Assembly: GCA_025963715.1 (NCBI GenBank)
Contig: JAOQAG010000027.1
Location: 124,001-188,000 of the forward strand
Origin: Bacteroidota bacterium
GTDB lineage: Bacteria > Bacteroidota > Bacteroidia > 2-12-FULL-35-15
Direction: 5' to 3'
Length of the DNA stretch: 64,000 nucleotides
Shown here: positions 53,860 to 63,180 of the stretch, one piece after another
Layout of the letters: every line of letters starts with the position of its first letter
Position numbering within the stretch: position 1 is the first letter of the stretch
Notes under the pieces: generated by a model
Seen by the model: only the letters and a program-made list of their open reading frames with translations
Told to the model about the DNA's origin: nothing
The model's database searches: none
Program-made: the position numbers and the translations under genes

Positions 53860-53895
53860 AAAAGTCTGCAAAAATAGTGAATTTTGCAGACTTTT
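53860..53895 (-). terminator. Terminator of nadA
   Basis: AAAAGTCTGCAAAAAT / ATTTTGCAGACTTTT, about 15 bp with a short loop and T-run, 48 bp beyond the nadA stop. Confidence 0.85.
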
Positions 53896-53942
53896 ATACT
53901 AATAAATTATTTATATATTTGATAATCAAATGATTATAATAA

Positions 53943-54929
53943 TTACAAACCTAATTGTGCAGATAAATCAAGCATTCTGACGATTGGTTTCTTTGCTTTT
54001 TCAATTAAATCAGCTGGCAATATGATCTCCGGTTGTTCGTATTTAAGGCAATTATAGAGCTTCTCCAGCGTGTTTAACTTCATGTGAGGGCAATCGTTGC
54101 AAGCGCAGGAATTATTCGGTGGAGCAGGTATAAATGTCTTTCCCGGATTGGCTTTTTGCATCTGGTGAATGATCCCGGCTTCGGTTGCAACAATAAATTC
54201 GGTTGCAGAAGATTTACCGGCGTAATTTAAGATCCCGGTTGTACTGCCAATGTAATCAGCTATTTCAAGCAAATTGGCTTCACATTCAGGATGCGCTAAA
54301 AGTTTAGCATTGGGATGTTGGTTCTTCAACTTTGTGATTTTCTCCAGTGAAAAAATTTCGTGAACCATGCAGGCACCATCCCACAAAACCATATCACGAC
54401 CCGTTTTTTTCTTAATGTAAGCACCTAAATTCTTGTCAGGGGCAAAGATGATCTTTTGATCTTTCGGTAAGCTCTCAACAATTTGTACGGCGTTGGTTGA
54501 TGTACAAACAATATCGGTCAATGTTTTCAGCTCAGCTGTGCAGTTGATGTACGAGATCACGAGGTGATCGGGATATTGCTTTTTAAATTCGGCAAACTTA
54601 TCTGCAGGACAGGAATCGGCTAGTGAACAACCTGCACGGAGATCCGGCAATAAAACTTTTTTACCGGGGCATAAAATTTTTGCAGTTTCGGCCATGAAGT
54701 GAACTCCTGCAAAAACGATGATATCAGCTTCCGTGGCGGCTGCCTGTTGTGATAATCCCAAACTATCGCCGATGTAGTCTGCAACATCCTGGATGTCGGC
54801 ATCCTGGTAATAGTGGGCAAGTATGATGGCATTTTTTTCTTTTTTTAGTTTGTTTATTTCCGAAAACAAATCTACGGATAAATCCACCGGAATATCGAGG
54901 AAACCTTTTTTGAGCAAGTCAGCACCCAT
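53943..54929 (-). CDS. nadA: Quinolinate synthase
   Basis: 328 residues. Fe-S enzyme joining iminoaspartate and dihydroxyacetone phosphate to quinolinate in NAD synthesis. Signatures: [88 protein letters not shown] and the C-terminal [21 protein letters not shown]. The three cluster Cys can be matched to the [16 protein letters not shown] region, HPECE and CNDCPHM, so it looks active. nadB is not nearby. It is the last minus-strand gene before the divergent gap I propose as the origin. Confidence 0.96.
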   Translation of the reverse strand: MGADLLKKGFLDIPVDLSVDLFSEINKLKKEKNAIILAHYYQDADIQDVADYIGDSLGLSQQAAATEADIIVFAGVHFMAETAKILCPGKKVLLPDLRAGCSLADSCPADKFAEFKKQYPDHLVISYINCTAELKTLTDIVCTSTNAVQIVESLPKDQKIIFAPDKNLGAYIKKKTGRDMVLWDGACMVHEIFSLEKITKLKNQHPNAKLLAHPECEANLLEIADYIGSTTGILNYAGKSSATEFIVATEAGIIHQMQKANPGKTFIPAPPNNSCACNDCPHMKLNTLEKLYNCLKYEQPEIILPADLIEKAKKPIVRMLDLSAQLGL

Positions 54930-55520
54930 ATCAATATTATATATTTTAATTAAAATTTAATAAAAAATGTTGTTGTTGTTGGTCTGTTAGTGGAGTGTAT
55001 AAAAACATTACAAAAGTATTGATTTTATCAGTTCTCACATTTAAGTAACAGGTATTAAGAAGTTGTTACGCATTAAGTGGCTGAATAATAGAACTATCAA
55101 GGTTTATAAACAATGTGTTAATTACATTACCATTGAATAACTATTGTGTTAAGTTATTAGCTTTTGCGTTAAAATAATGTTCATTTGTTTTGTGAAAATG
55201 TGGTAAGTTTTTCTTTTTTATTCCGATTAAAAACATAATGAAGTATTAAACCGGAGGAACCTAGAAAAACTTTACAGAGATTGATAACAAAGAACTTTAT
55301 TATCAACAAAGATACTGTTAATAAAATAAAAATTAGAGTGCTAGTTATCAAGCATTTATTTTTCAATTTTACATAGGTGTTAATTCACGGTTAATAACCG
55401 TAAACGGCTTTGCAAAAAGATGCATTTTCAGGTATTTTGAACAATTTCAAAATTAACATTGGCTTTATTTTTTAATTCTAAAATTTTTTCCCCTAAAAGG
55501 GACAATCAAACAACAAACAA
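54930..55520. other. oriC: Candidate chromosomal origin region (oriC)
   Basis: A 591-bp AT-rich gap without a gene, between divergent nadA and rpiB. DnaA-box-like sequences of the form TTATnnACA are TTATAAACA (55104-55112), TTATCAACA (55300-55308) and, reversed, TTATTAACA (55316-55324), plus gttatcaagc nearby. A 15-bp inverted repeat ACGGTTA-A-TAACCGT lies at 55387-55401. Gene orientation diverges here, parS sites lie 3-4 kb to the left, and hand counts of a few lines show C above G on the plus strand to the left (53581: G9, C17) and G above C to the right (58681: G24, C15). No perfect TTATCCACA is present. Confidence 0.45.
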
Positions 55521-55952
55521 ATGAAGATAGCAATTGGTTGTGATCATGCTGCATTTCAATTAAAAGAAAAATTGAAAGTGTATTTACAGGAAAAAGGATT
55601 TGAAATTAAGGATTTCGGAACCTATTCGGAGGAGCGTGCCGATTATGCGGATTATGGACATCCGGTGGCAACGGCAGTTGAAAACAAGGAATTTGATTTT
55701 GGCTTGCTGATGTGCGGAAGCGGAAACGGGATCAACATGACGGCAAACAAGCACAAGGGAATTCGTGCAGCTTTGTGTTGGAATGCAGAAATTGCGGAAC
55801 TGGCGCGCCTGCACAACGATGCGAACATTTTAACATTACCGGCACGTTACATCAGCGAGGAAGAAGCAAAAAAATGTGTGGATGTGTTTTACTCGACGGC
55901 GTTTGAGGGCGGGAGACATACAGAGAGGGTGAAAAAGATTTCGGAATTCTAA
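55521..55952 (+). CDS. rpiB: Ribose-5-phosphate isomerase B
   Basis: 143 residues. Family motifs: IAIGCDHAAFQLKEKLKVYL, DFGTYSEERADYADYGHPVA, GLLMCGSGNGINMTANKHKG with the active-site Cys, and IRAALCWNAEIAELARLHNDANIL. It interconverts ribose-5-P and ribulose-5-P in the pentose phosphate pathway. First gene right of the putative origin; the ATG follows the AT-rich leader. Confidence 0.95.
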   Translation: MKIAIGCDHAAFQLKEKLKVYLQEKGFEIKDFGTYSEERADYADYGHPVATAVENKEFDFGLLMCGSGNGINMTANKHKGIRAALCWNAEIAELARLHNDANILTLPARYISEEEAKKCVDVFYSTAFEGGRHTERVKKISEF

Positions 55953-56040
55953 ATTGTTGGAATCAACGAAAAACGAAAATTTCCGAAAAGAACGAAATGT
56001 AGGGTCCGCAAAATACTTAAGGTATCGAAACATATTATTG

Positions 56041-57594
56041 ATGCAAAATAACAATCGGCTATATCTATTACTCGTTTTACTTTTTCCTTCTGCTGTTTTT
56101 GCGCAACAAAAGGATACGATGGCGGTGCATTATGCGAATACGGTAACAGCTGCAGGAATGAGCAAAAATCTGCATGTGATCGCGTCTGATGAATATGAAG
56201 GAAGGGAAACGGGAAAGAAAGGACAGAAGATGGCGGCAGAATATATTTCCGCCCGGTTTAAAGCCGCGGGAATTCCACCGTATAAAGAAAACACATATTA
56301 CCAGGAATATCCATTAAATATGGTAATGCCCGGTCCGGCCGAGATTACTATTGACAGTAAAAAATACACCGGTAATAAGGACTATTACAATTTTCCGGGA
56401 CTGAGCGAGCAAACAATTGAAACAAAAGACATTTTGTTTTTGGGTTATGGCATTGACCAGGAAAATTACAGTGATTATAAAGGAGCGGATGTAAAAGGAA
56501 AAACAGTGATGATCCTTCCGGGAGAACCATATTCAAAGGATTCGATTTCATATGCTTCCGGAAAAAAAACAGCATCGTTATGGTCGACTTACGGCCGCTT
56601 AAAAATAGAAACGGCTCGCGAGAAAGGTGTTGGCGCCTTACTGATAGTGGTTGACAACATTGAAAAGGAAATGCTGAATAACAAAAAACGCCTGGAAGCA
56701 CCGTCGTTAAAGTTGGATCTGGATAAAAAAGAAATGCCGGTGATTTACATTTCGAGGGAAATGGCGAATGAAATTTTGAAAAAGAAAACGATCGATAAGA
56801 CCAAAAAGAAAATTTCGAAAACAGGGAAAAGCCAGCAAACAGTGGTGAAGAAAGACATTGTGATAGCGATGAGAAACACGGTGCAAAAAATTGATGCGGA
56901 AAATGTATTGGGTTATATAGAAGGAACGGATCTTAAAAATGAGCTGGTGGTGGTAACGGCGCATTATGATCATCTTGGAAAAGACGGGAATATTGTGTTT
57001 AACGGAGCAGACGATGACGGATCGGGAACGGTTGCTGTGATTGAGATGGCGCAGGCTTTCGCGAAAGCAAAACGGGAAGGGCACGGACCGAGAAGAAGCA
57101 TGTTGTTCATGACGGTTTCCGGAGAAGAAAAAGGATTGCTGGGATCATCGTATTATACGGAACACCCGGTTTATCCGCTGGCGAGCACGGTGTGCGATCT
57201 GAACATTGACATGATCGGCAGGGTGGATGAAAAACATACCGGAAACCCCAATTATATTTACCTGATCGGATCTGATAAGCTAAGCTCGGAATTGCACGCT
57301 ATTAGCGAAAAATCGAACAAAACGTATGAGAATTTAGAGCTGGATTATACGTATAATGATGAGAAGGATAAGAACCGGTTTTACTACCGGTCGGACCATT
57401 ATAATTTTGCAAAAAACGGCATTCCGGTGATCTTTTATTTTAACGGTGTGCATGCGGATTATCATAAGGAAACGGACGAAGTGGAGAAAATAGATTTTAA
57501 TAAAATGGAAAAAATAACACGGCTGGTGTTTTTTACGGCATGGGAAGTGGCGAACAGGACGGACAGGATTGTGGTGGATTCCAACAAGAAGTAG
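56041..57594 (+). CDS. Secreted M28-family zinc peptidase
   Basis: 517 residues from ATG 56041 (MQNNNRLYLLLVLLFPSAVFAQ signal peptide); an earlier in-frame start at 55954 would bury the signal and is rejected. PA-like domain (about 100-250), then the M28 domain with zinc and catalytic residues in VTAHYDHLGKDG, FNGADDDGSGTVAVIEMA, MTVSGEEKGLLGSSYY, NIDMIGRVDEKH and FNGVHADYHKETDEVEKI. It should be an aminopeptidase or carboxypeptidase acting outside the inner membrane. It starts 88 bp after the rpiB stop. Confidence 0.92.
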   Translation: MQNNNRLYLLLVLLFPSAVFAQQKDTMAVHYANTVTAAGMSKNLHVIASDEYEGRETGKKGQKMAAEYISARFKAAGIPPYKENTYYQEYPLNMVMPGPAEITIDSKKYTGNKDYYNFPGLSEQTIETKDILFLGYGIDQENYSDYKGADVKGKTVMILPGEPYSKDSISYASGKKTASLWSTYGRLKIETAREKGVGALLIVVDNIEKEMLNNKKRLEAPSLKLDLDKKEMPVIYISREMANEILKKKTIDKTKKKISKTGKSQQTVVKKDIVIAMRNTVQKIDAENVLGYIEGTDLKNELVVVTAHYDHLGKDGNIVFNGADDDGSGTVAVIEMAQAFAKAKREGHGPRRSMLFMTVSGEEKGLLGSSYYTEHPVYPLASTVCDLNIDMIGRVDEKHTGNPNYIYLIGSDKLSSELHAISEKSNKTYENLELDYTYNDEKDKNRFYYRSDHYNFAKNGIPVIFYFNGVHADYHKETDEVEKIDFNKMEKITRLVFFTAWEVANRTDRIVVDSNKK

Positions 57595-57607
57595 GATTTT
57601 GGATTTA

Positions 57608-57706
57608 TCTACTAAATACCAATTTGTACTAATATACTAATCTGTGTGTGATTTAAATTTGAGTAGGATCAAATTCCTCTCTTGAGAGGGGTTAGGGGTG
57701 TGTTGG
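57608..57706. repeat. Dispersed repeats between the M28 peptidase and lutB-like genes
   Basis: ctactaaataccaatttgta then ctaatatactaatctgtgtg (57608-57648), followed by the single B-family copy ttcctctcttgagaggggtt then aggggtgtgttgg (57669-57706). Part of a 179-bp gap with no gene. Confidence 0.55.
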
Positions 57707-57773
57707 TGCAGATAATGAATGTACCAATCTGGTGAAAAGAAAATTAAATAAGTAAAAAAATCGCGGAAAAGAG

Positions 57774-59156
57774 ATGTCAAAAAGACTGGAAGTGTTTTTA
57801 GAAGCAGCGGAAAAAAAGGCGTTTGACGTGGATCATCGTAAAACGATTGGTTTTAATATTGCGCAGTACGATAAAAAAGTAGCGGAAGGAAAATTGCAAT
57901 TCGCAAATTTAGATCTGGCGAAAAGCCGCGCCAGCATTACCAAACAAAAGGCAATTGACAATCTTGAAAAATACCTGGTGGAGTTTGAAGCAAATTTTAT
58001 CAAGCGGGGCGGAAAGGTGATCTGGGCGCAGGACGGAGAAGAAGCGGTGAAAGAAGCACTGCAGATCATGAAAAAAGCGGAAGCAAAAACGGTGGTAAAA
58101 TCGAAGTCGATGACCACGGAAGAAATAAATTTTAACGGCGAGCTGGAGAAACAAGGCATCGAAAGCATTGAAACCGACCTGGGCGAATACATTGTGCAGC
58201 TGCGGAAAGAGGCGCCTTATCATATTGTTACACCGGCGATGCATTTATCGAAGGAAGATGTTGCGAAAACATTTAATGAATTAAAAGGCACGCCGATCGG
58301 CTGGACGCCGGAACAAATTACGACTTACGTGCGCTTGCAATTGCGCGAAAAATATGCACAGGCGGAAGTTGGTGTGAGCGGTGCCAATTTTTTAATTGCG
58401 GATGCGGGCGCCATCGCGGTAACGGAGAACGAAGGGAATGGCCTGTTATCATCGGCTTTTCCAAAGGTACAGATTGTGATCGTGGGGATCGAAAAAATAA
58501 TTCCTTCTATTTTAGATCTTGATCTTTTTTGGCCATTGCTTGCTACTTACGGCACGGGACAGGAGATTGCGGCTTACAATACTATTTACAGCGGCCCGAA
58601 ACAGGCGGGAGAAACAGACGGTCCGGAAGAGATGTACGTGATCTTGCTGGATAATGGACGCACAACGGTGCTGGCGGAAACGGAGCAACGGCGGGCGCTT
58701 TCGTGTATCCGCTGCGGTGCGTGTTTGAATGCGGATCCGGTATACCAGACCATTGGCGGACACACGTATGGAACCACTTACAGCGGCCCGATCGGATCCG
58801 TGATCACACCATATATGAAGGATCTGGACGAGTGGAAACACCTGAGCTTTGCATCGCCGGTATGCGGCAAAGCAACGGAAGTGTGCCCTGTAAAGATTGA
58901 TATTGATAAATTGATTTTACTGAATCGTAGAGACATTGTTTCGAAAGGATTTACGAGCAAATCGGAAAACTGGATGTGGTATATCTGGAAAGGCGCCATG
59001 ATGAAACGTAGTAAAATGGACAAAGGCGGCCCGAAAGTGAAAAATTTTATGCTGAAACAATTCTTTAAAAAATCCTGGGGAGAACGCCGGGAATTGCCGC
59101 AGGTGGCGCCAAAATCGTTTAACCAGATGTGGCGGGAACGGAAAGGGATCAAATAA
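57774..59156 (+). CDS. LutB/LldF-family iron-sulfur protein with altered cluster Cys
   Basis: 460 residues, the full length of LutB (lactate utilisation, L-lactate to pyruvate with LutA and LutC). An LUD domain covers about 60-300 and a ferredoxin-like region about 305-375. The expected CxxCxxCxxxC is CIRCGACLNADPVY with Asp in place of the fourth Cys. The second cluster reads PVCGKATEVCPVKIDI, lacking one Cys of the usual CGxCTEVCP. Both changes are clear in the DNA (gcggat; ggcaaagca). The frame is otherwise intact. No lutA or lutC gene is adjacent. Confidence 0.88.
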   Translation: MSKRLEVFLEAAEKKAFDVDHRKTIGFNIAQYDKKVAEGKLQFANLDLAKSRASITKQKAIDNLEKYLVEFEANFIKRGGKVIWAQDGEEAVKEALQIMKKAEAKTVVKSKSMTTEEINFNGELEKQGIESIETDLGEYIVQLRKEAPYHIVTPAMHLSKEDVAKTFNELKGTPIGWTPEQITTYVRLQLREKYAQAEVGVSGANFLIADAGAIAVTENEGNGLLSSAFPKVQIVIVGIEKIIPSILDLDLFWPLLATYGTGQEIAAYNTIYSGPKQAGETDGPEEMYVILLDNGRTTVLAETEQRRALSCIRCGACLNADPVYQTIGGHTYGTTYSGPIGSVITPYMKDLDEWKHLSFASPVCGKATEVCPVKIDIDKLILLNRRDIVSKGFTSKSENWMWYIWKGAMMKRSKMDKGGPKVKNFMLKQFFKKSWGERRELPQVAPKSFNQMWRERKGIK

Positions 59157-59191
59157 TTTGAAGATGAATTAATTTGAAAATTTGAAAGTGA
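59157..59191 (+). repeat. Single arm of the TTTGAAAATTTGA repeat
   Basis: tttgaagatgaattaatttg then aaaatttgaaagtg, directly after the lutB-like stop; matches 41884-41925 in reverse. Confidence 0.45.
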
Positions 59192-59301
59192 TTGCTAATG
59201 CGTAAAAAGGATGTGCAGATGAGGGCAATGCCAAAATGCATTCATTCTTCGAAAAGGGGAATACAGAGCCAATTAAACGGCGTTATTTATATAAAAAAAC
59301 A

Positions 59302-59730
59302 ATGATCACTTTTAATAACCAGGATGTAAAATTTACTTTAAAGGAGAAAGCGCTTTTGAAAAAATGGATCGTTTCCACGATTGAGAAAAAGAAGCGGAAA
59401 GTGGGGGAATTGAATTTTATTTTTTGCCCGGATGAGCACTTGCTGGGGATCAACAAGCAGTATTTAAATCACGATACATATACCGATATTATTACGTTTG
59501 ATTATTCGAAGGAAGATGTGAATTTGCCTGTTTCGGGCGATATTTTCATTAGTATTGACCGTGTTAAGGAAAACGCAGAAAAATTCGGAAAAACGTTTGA
59601 AAACGAGCTGCATCGGGTGCTGATCCACGGCACATTGCATTTGCTTGGTTATGCCGATAAAACCAAATCCGCAAAGGCAGAAATGACAAAACAAGAAGAT
59701 CTTGCGCTGAAGGCGTTTGCGAAGACTTAA
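59302..59730 (+). CDS. ybeY: Endoribonuclease YbeY (rRNA maturation)
   Basis: 142 residues from ATG 59302 (MITFNNQDVKFTLKEKALLK); an upstream in-frame start (59236) adds 22 residues that do not look conserved. Metal site LHRVLIHGTLHLLGYADKTK: the HxxxH pair is present, with Asp where many YbeY have the third His, as is common in Bacteroidota. YINKQYLNHDTYTDIITFDY is typical. It processes the 3' end of 16S rRNA and takes part in ribosome quality control. Convergent with pgk, 37 bp between stops. Confidence 0.9.
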   Translation: MITFNNQDVKFTLKEKALLKKWIVSTIEKKKRKVGELNFIFCPDEHLLGINKQYLNHDTYTDIITFDYSKEDVNLPVSGDIFISIDRVKENAEKFGKTFENELHRVLIHGTLHLLGYADKTKSAKAEMTKQEDLALKAFAKT

Positions 59731-59767
59731 AATACAGCACTTCATCTGCACATCAGAAATCTGCACA

Positions 59768-60958
59768 TTATTTTTCCACTGCTTCTACGCCCGGAAGGCT
59801 TCCGCTTTCAATGTATTCGAGCAATGCGCCACCGCCGGTGGAAACATAAGAAACTTCGTTTGCAAAATTATATTTGTTGACCGCAGCAACCGAATCGCCA
59901 CCGCCAATTAATGAATAGGCGCCTTTTTTGGTTGCTGCAACAATCGCTTCTGCAACGGATTTTGTTCCGTGCTCAAAAGAGCTCATTTCGAAAACGCCCA
60001 TTGGCCCATTCCACAAAATGGTTTTGGAGTTGGCGATCACATCTGCGTATGTTTTTTCTGTTTCCGGCCCAATGTCGAGTCCCATCCATCCATCCGGAAT
60101 GGCTTTGATATCAACTGTTTGCTTGTTGGCATCGTTTGCAAAATTATCAGCGATCACCGCATCTACGGGAATATAAATGTTCACGCCTTTTGCTTTTGCG
60201 TCTTTTAAAATCGCAAGTGCCGTGTCTAATTTATCTTCTTCCACCAGGGATTTACCGATGTTTCCGCCTTGTGCTTTTACGAATGTAAATGCCATTCCGC
60301 CGCCAATGATAATATTATCTGCTTTGTTGATGAGCTGCTGCAGGATCAGGATTTTATCCGATACTTTTGCTCCGCCCATGATGGCCGTAAACGGTTTTTC
60401 TGCGCTGGTAAGCACCTTGTTCACACTTTCCAGCTCGCCGCTCATAACGTAGCCGAAACATTTATTATTTGGAAAAAATTGCGCGATGATGGCCGTGGAA
60501 GCATGCGCACGGTGTGCCGTTCCAAAGGCATCGTTTACGTAAAACGTTCCTAATTCCGAAAGCTGTTTTGCAAAATTCACATCTCCTTTTTCTTCTTCTT
60601 TGTGAAAACGTAAATTTTCGAGCAAAAGCACTTCGCCGGATTTTAAAGCGTTTGCTGCATTTTTTGCCACATCGCCAATACAATCTGCAGCAAACGCAAC
60701 AGGCTTGTTCAGCAGTTTACTCAGATGAGCAAGCACATGTTTCAGAGAATATTTTTCAGCCGGACCATCTTTTGGGCGGCCCAGGTGCGACATTAAAATA
60801 ACGGCACCGCCATCGTTCAGGATTTTATTGATCGTGGGTAATGCTGCGCGCATGCGGGTGTCGTCGGTCACATTATATCCGGCATCCAGCGGTACGTTAA
60901 AGTCCACACGGACCAAGGCTTTTTGTCCTGAAAAATTATAATCTTTTACTGTTTTCAT
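59768..60958 (-). CDS. pgk: Phosphoglycerate kinase
   Basis: 396 residues, full length. Substrate-binding [10 protein letters not shown] and [11 protein letters not shown] at the N-terminus, [28 protein letters not shown], then the nucleotide domain with [22 protein letters not shown] and the C-terminal [15 protein letters not shown] and [14 protein letters not shown]. It makes ATP from 1,3-bisphosphoglycerate in glycolysis. Not linked to gap here. Confidence 0.98.
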   Translation of the reverse strand: MKTVKDYNFSGQKALVRVDFNVPLDAGYNVTDDTRMRAALPTINKILNDGGAVILMSHLGRPKDGPAEKYSLKHVLAHLSKLLNKPVAFAADCIGDVAKNAANALKSGEVLLLENLRFHKEEEKGDVNFAKQLSELGTFYVNDAFGTAHRAHASTAIIAQFFPNNKCFGYVMSGELESVNKVLTSAEKPFTAIMGGAKVSDKILILQQLINKADNIIIGGGMAFTFVKAQGGNIGKSLVEEDKLDTALAILKDAKAKGVNIYIPVDAVIADNFANDANKQTVDIKAIPDGWMGLDIGPETEKTYADVIANSKTILWNGPMGVFEMSSFEHGTKSVAEAIVAATKKGAYSLIGGGDSVAAVNKYNFANEVSYVSTGGGALLEYIESGSLPGVEAVEK

Positions 60959-60997
60959 AAGCTGTTAAATGATAAAAGGTGTTTGATGTTCGGATTG

Positions 60998-61005
60998 CAA
61001 AAATA
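60998..61005 (-). promoter_or_regulatory. Candidate -7 box of pgk (TATTTTTG)
   Basis: On the minus strand TATTTTTG fits TAnnTTTG and gives a 35-nt leader to the pgk ATG. No -33 TTG at the right distance. Confidence 0.35.
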
Positions 61006-61075
61006 ACTTTTCTGACCACACCTGAAAATGATTTTTTACAGAAATGGATTAAAAAATTTTGCCATGTCGGAAAGT

Positions 61076-61095
61076 ATTTAGACATTTGTCTAAAT
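61076..61095. promoter_or_regulatory. Likely operator of the sdpR-like autorepressor
   Basis: ATTTAGACA-tt-TGTCTAAAT, a perfect 9-bp inverted repeat ending 10 bp before the repressor ATG, with a further half-site tatctaaat after it. Position and symmetry fit binding by the ArsR-type protein encoded next. Confidence 0.65.
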
Positions 61096-61105
61096 ATCTA
61101 AATAA

Positions 61106-61390
61106 ATGAATCTCTTATTTAAAGCATTGGGCGACCCGACCCGCAGGCAGATCATAGAATTGCTGCGGAAAAAGGACATGACGGCCGGAGAGATCGCCGA
61201 TTATTTTTCGATCAGTAAGCCGAGTATTTCGCATCACCTGGATTTATTGAAACAGGCAAATGTTGTATTATCCATTAAAGAAGGACAATTTATAACGTAC
61301 TCGCTGAACACTACCGTTTTTGATGAGATGGTAAAATGGATGCTGGATCTTACGGACAAACAAAGCAAAAAAACAAAACCACGTAAATAA
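61106..61390 (+). CDS. ArsR-family autorepressor (SdpR-like)
   Basis: 94 residues. A winged helix covers nearly all of it: LLFKALGDPTRRQIIELLRKKDMTAGEIADYFSISKPSISHHL with recognition helix KPSISHHLDLLKQANVV. No metal-binding Cys motif is seen. In SdpR systems the repressor shares an operon with the membrane protein SdpI, which holds it at the membrane and relieves repression when toxin is bound. That order is kept here (next gene 6 bp away), and the palindrome at 61076-61095 fits autoregulation. Confidence 0.88.
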   Translation: MNLLFKALGDPTRRQIIELLRKKDMTAGEIADYFSISKPSISHHLDLLKQANVVLSIKEGQFITYSLNTTVFDEMVKWMLDLTDKQSKKTKPRK

Positions 61391-61396
61391 TTTCAA

Positions 61397-62053
61397 ATGA
61401 AAACATTAAAAAAAGATTGGCTTACCTGGATCATTATCCTTTCGCCGCTTGTATTGATCATTGGCTGCTGGGATAAATTTCCCGACCAGATCCCGACGCA
61501 CTTCGGAATGAACGGGCAGCCGGACGATTACAGCGGCAAAGCATTCGGGCTTTTAATGCTGCCCGCAATAAATGTGCTGACATACCTGTTGTTCCTGGTG
61601 CTTCCGAAGATCGATCCGCGCGGGAAAAACTATAAATTGTTTGCGGATAAATACAAGATCATCAGGATCATATTCCATGCGTTTTTTACATTTATCTTTT
61701 TTCTAACGGCATTTTATGCATTGGGAAACCATTTTAATTTATCGCTGATCATGTTTTATGGTTTGCTTACTTTGTTTTTGCTGTTGGGAAATTACATAGG
61801 AAATGTGCGACCGAATTTTTTTATCGGGGTACGCACAGCCTGGACTTTATCGAATGAAGAAGTGTGGGTAAAAACACACCGCTTAACCGCTAAGATCTGG
61901 GTTTTCGGCTCACTGATCATGATGGTGATCCTGCCTTTTGTGCCGCAGCCGGATTATATTATTCTGCCTTTTATAATTATCATTTCCATTATCCCGATCG
62001 TTTATTCTTACCTCATTTTTAGAAAAATTAAATCTTCCAACCATGAATTGTAA
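61397..62053 (+). CDS. SdpI-family membrane protein
   Basis: 218 residues with six hydrophobic helices (LTWIIILSPLVLIIGC, LLMLPAINVLTYLLFLVLP, IIFHAFFTFIFFLTAFYAL, LIMFYGLLTLFLLLGNYIG, IWVFGSLIMMVILPFVP, IIIISIIPIVYSYLIF). The DUF1648-type start has PDQIPTHFGMNGQPDDYSGK, and the SdpI motif is NVRPNFFIGVRTAWTLSNEE then VWVKTHRLTAKIW. In B. subtilis SdpI gives immunity to the SdpC toxin and signals to SdpR. No sdpABC genes are here, so the ligand is unknown. Overlaps the hydrolase gene by 11 bp. Confidence 0.88.
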   Translation: MKTLKKDWLTWIIILSPLVLIIGCWDKFPDQIPTHFGMNGQPDDYSGKAFGLLMLPAINVLTYLLFLVLPKIDPRGKNYKLFADKYKIIRIIFHAFFTFIFFLTAFYALGNHFNLSLIMFYGLLTLFLLLGNYIGNVRPNFFIGVRTAWTLSNEEVWVKTHRLTAKIWVFGSLIMMVILPFVPQPDYIILPFIIIISIIPIVYSYLIFRKIKSSNHEL

Positions 62054-63002
62054 AAACATTTTTTTGCTGATCTGCACAGGCATGCTCAGCAGCACTTTAG
62101 TTGCACAAAATAATCCTGTTGTTCAGGGAAAAGACATTGTGCTTGAAACAAAAACCGGAAAAATAAAAGGAACTATTTTGTGTCCCGAAGGAAAAACACA
62201 AGTTTCGGTTGTATTGCTGATCGCAGGTTCCGGCCCGACCGACCGGAATGGGAACAACCAGATGATGACCAACAATTCCTTGAAAATGCTGGCGGAGGAA
62301 TTGTTGAAAAACAACATCGCATCGTTGCGTTATGACAAAAGAGGAATCGGCGAAAGTAAGGATGCGGGCCTGCAGGAAAAGGATTTGCGCTTTGATAATT
62401 ATGTAAGCGATGCTACGGATTGGATAAAATTACTGAAATCCGACAAGCGCTTTTCCAAAGTGATCATCGCGGGACACAGCGAGGGATCGTTGATAGGAAT
62501 GATCGCCGCAAACCAGGTAAATGTGGATGGCTATATTTCCATTGCAGGAGCGGGCCATGCGGCAGATGTGATCCTGAAAGAACAGCTAAAATCACAACCG
62601 GAAGCAATTACCAATTTGTGTTATCCAATCCTGGACAGTTTGAAAAAAGGAAAAACGGTGGACAGTGTTCCGCAAATGCTGTACGCACTTTTCCGCCCGG
62701 ATGTGCAGCCTTACATGATCTCCTGGTTTAAATACGACCCGCAAACGGAAATAAAAAAATTAACAATTCCCGTGTTGATCCTGCAGGGAACAACAGACAT
62801 ACAGGTAAGCACTGCGGATGCACAGGCGCTGTTTAATGCAAATATGAAATCGGAATTGCACATCATCAAAGGAATGAACCACGTTTTGAAAGATGCGCCG
62901 GAAGACAAACAAAAAAACATAGCGACCTATTCCGATCCGGCTTTGCCAATAAAATCAGAGTTGATGATCGATATTGTGAATTTTATAACGGCGATAAAGT
63001 AG
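62043..63002 (+). CDS. Secreted alpha/beta hydrolase
   Basis: 319 residues. Signal peptide (IFLLICTGMLSSTLVAQ), an oxyanion region VVLLIAGSGPTDRNGNNQM, nucleophile elbow VIIAGHSEGSLIGMIAA, acid in LILQGTTDIQVSTADAQ and the His in IIKGMNHVLKDAPEDKQ. It is an S9/X-Pro-like or esterase-like hydrolase of the envelope; substrate unknown. The ATG overlaps the end of the sdpI-like gene by 11 bp, so it is coupled to the sdpR-sdpI operon. Confidence 0.88.
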   Translation: MNCKNIFLLICTGMLSSTLVAQNNPVVQGKDIVLETKTGKIKGTILCPEGKTQVSVVLLIAGSGPTDRNGNNQMMTNNSLKMLAEELLKNNIASLRYDKRGIGESKDAGLQEKDLRFDNYVSDATDWIKLLKSDKRFSKVIIAGHSEGSLIGMIAANQVNVDGYISIAGAGHAADVILKEQLKSQPEAITNLCYPILDSLKKGKTVDSVPQMLYALFRPDVQPYMISWFKYDPQTEIKKLTIPVLILQGTTDIQVSTADAQALFNANMKSELHIIKGMNHVLKDAPEDKQKNIATYSDPALPIKSELMIDIVNFITAIK

Positions 63003-63020
63003 ATTGTGACGTTGTGCCTG

Positions 63021-63160
63021 TTGCCGCAGATTCACAGACTGTTGCCACAGATTCACAGATTAAAAAGGAATTCAAAAAATTGCACAAATCATTTCAAATC
63101 GCTTTGCGATTTATATTTCCGTGAAATTTTTAGTCAATAAAAAATCTGTGAATCTGTGGC
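63021..63160. repeat. CACAGATTCACAGATT inverted-repeat element (D family)
   Basis: Copies at 63021-63040 and 63042-63063 (gttgccacagattcacagat) face an inverted copy at 63139-63160 (aaaaaatctgtgaatctgtg then gc). A small hairpin aatcgctttgcgatt is enclosed. It lies between convergent genes, like the related pair at 11541-11678. Confidence 0.72.
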
Positions 63161-63180
63161 TTTATTTTTTCGCCCTCAGC

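Noticed and set aside
59236-59301. Longer ybeY N-terminus
   Set aside because: The extra 22 residues lack family similarity; ATG 59302 gives the usual start and length.
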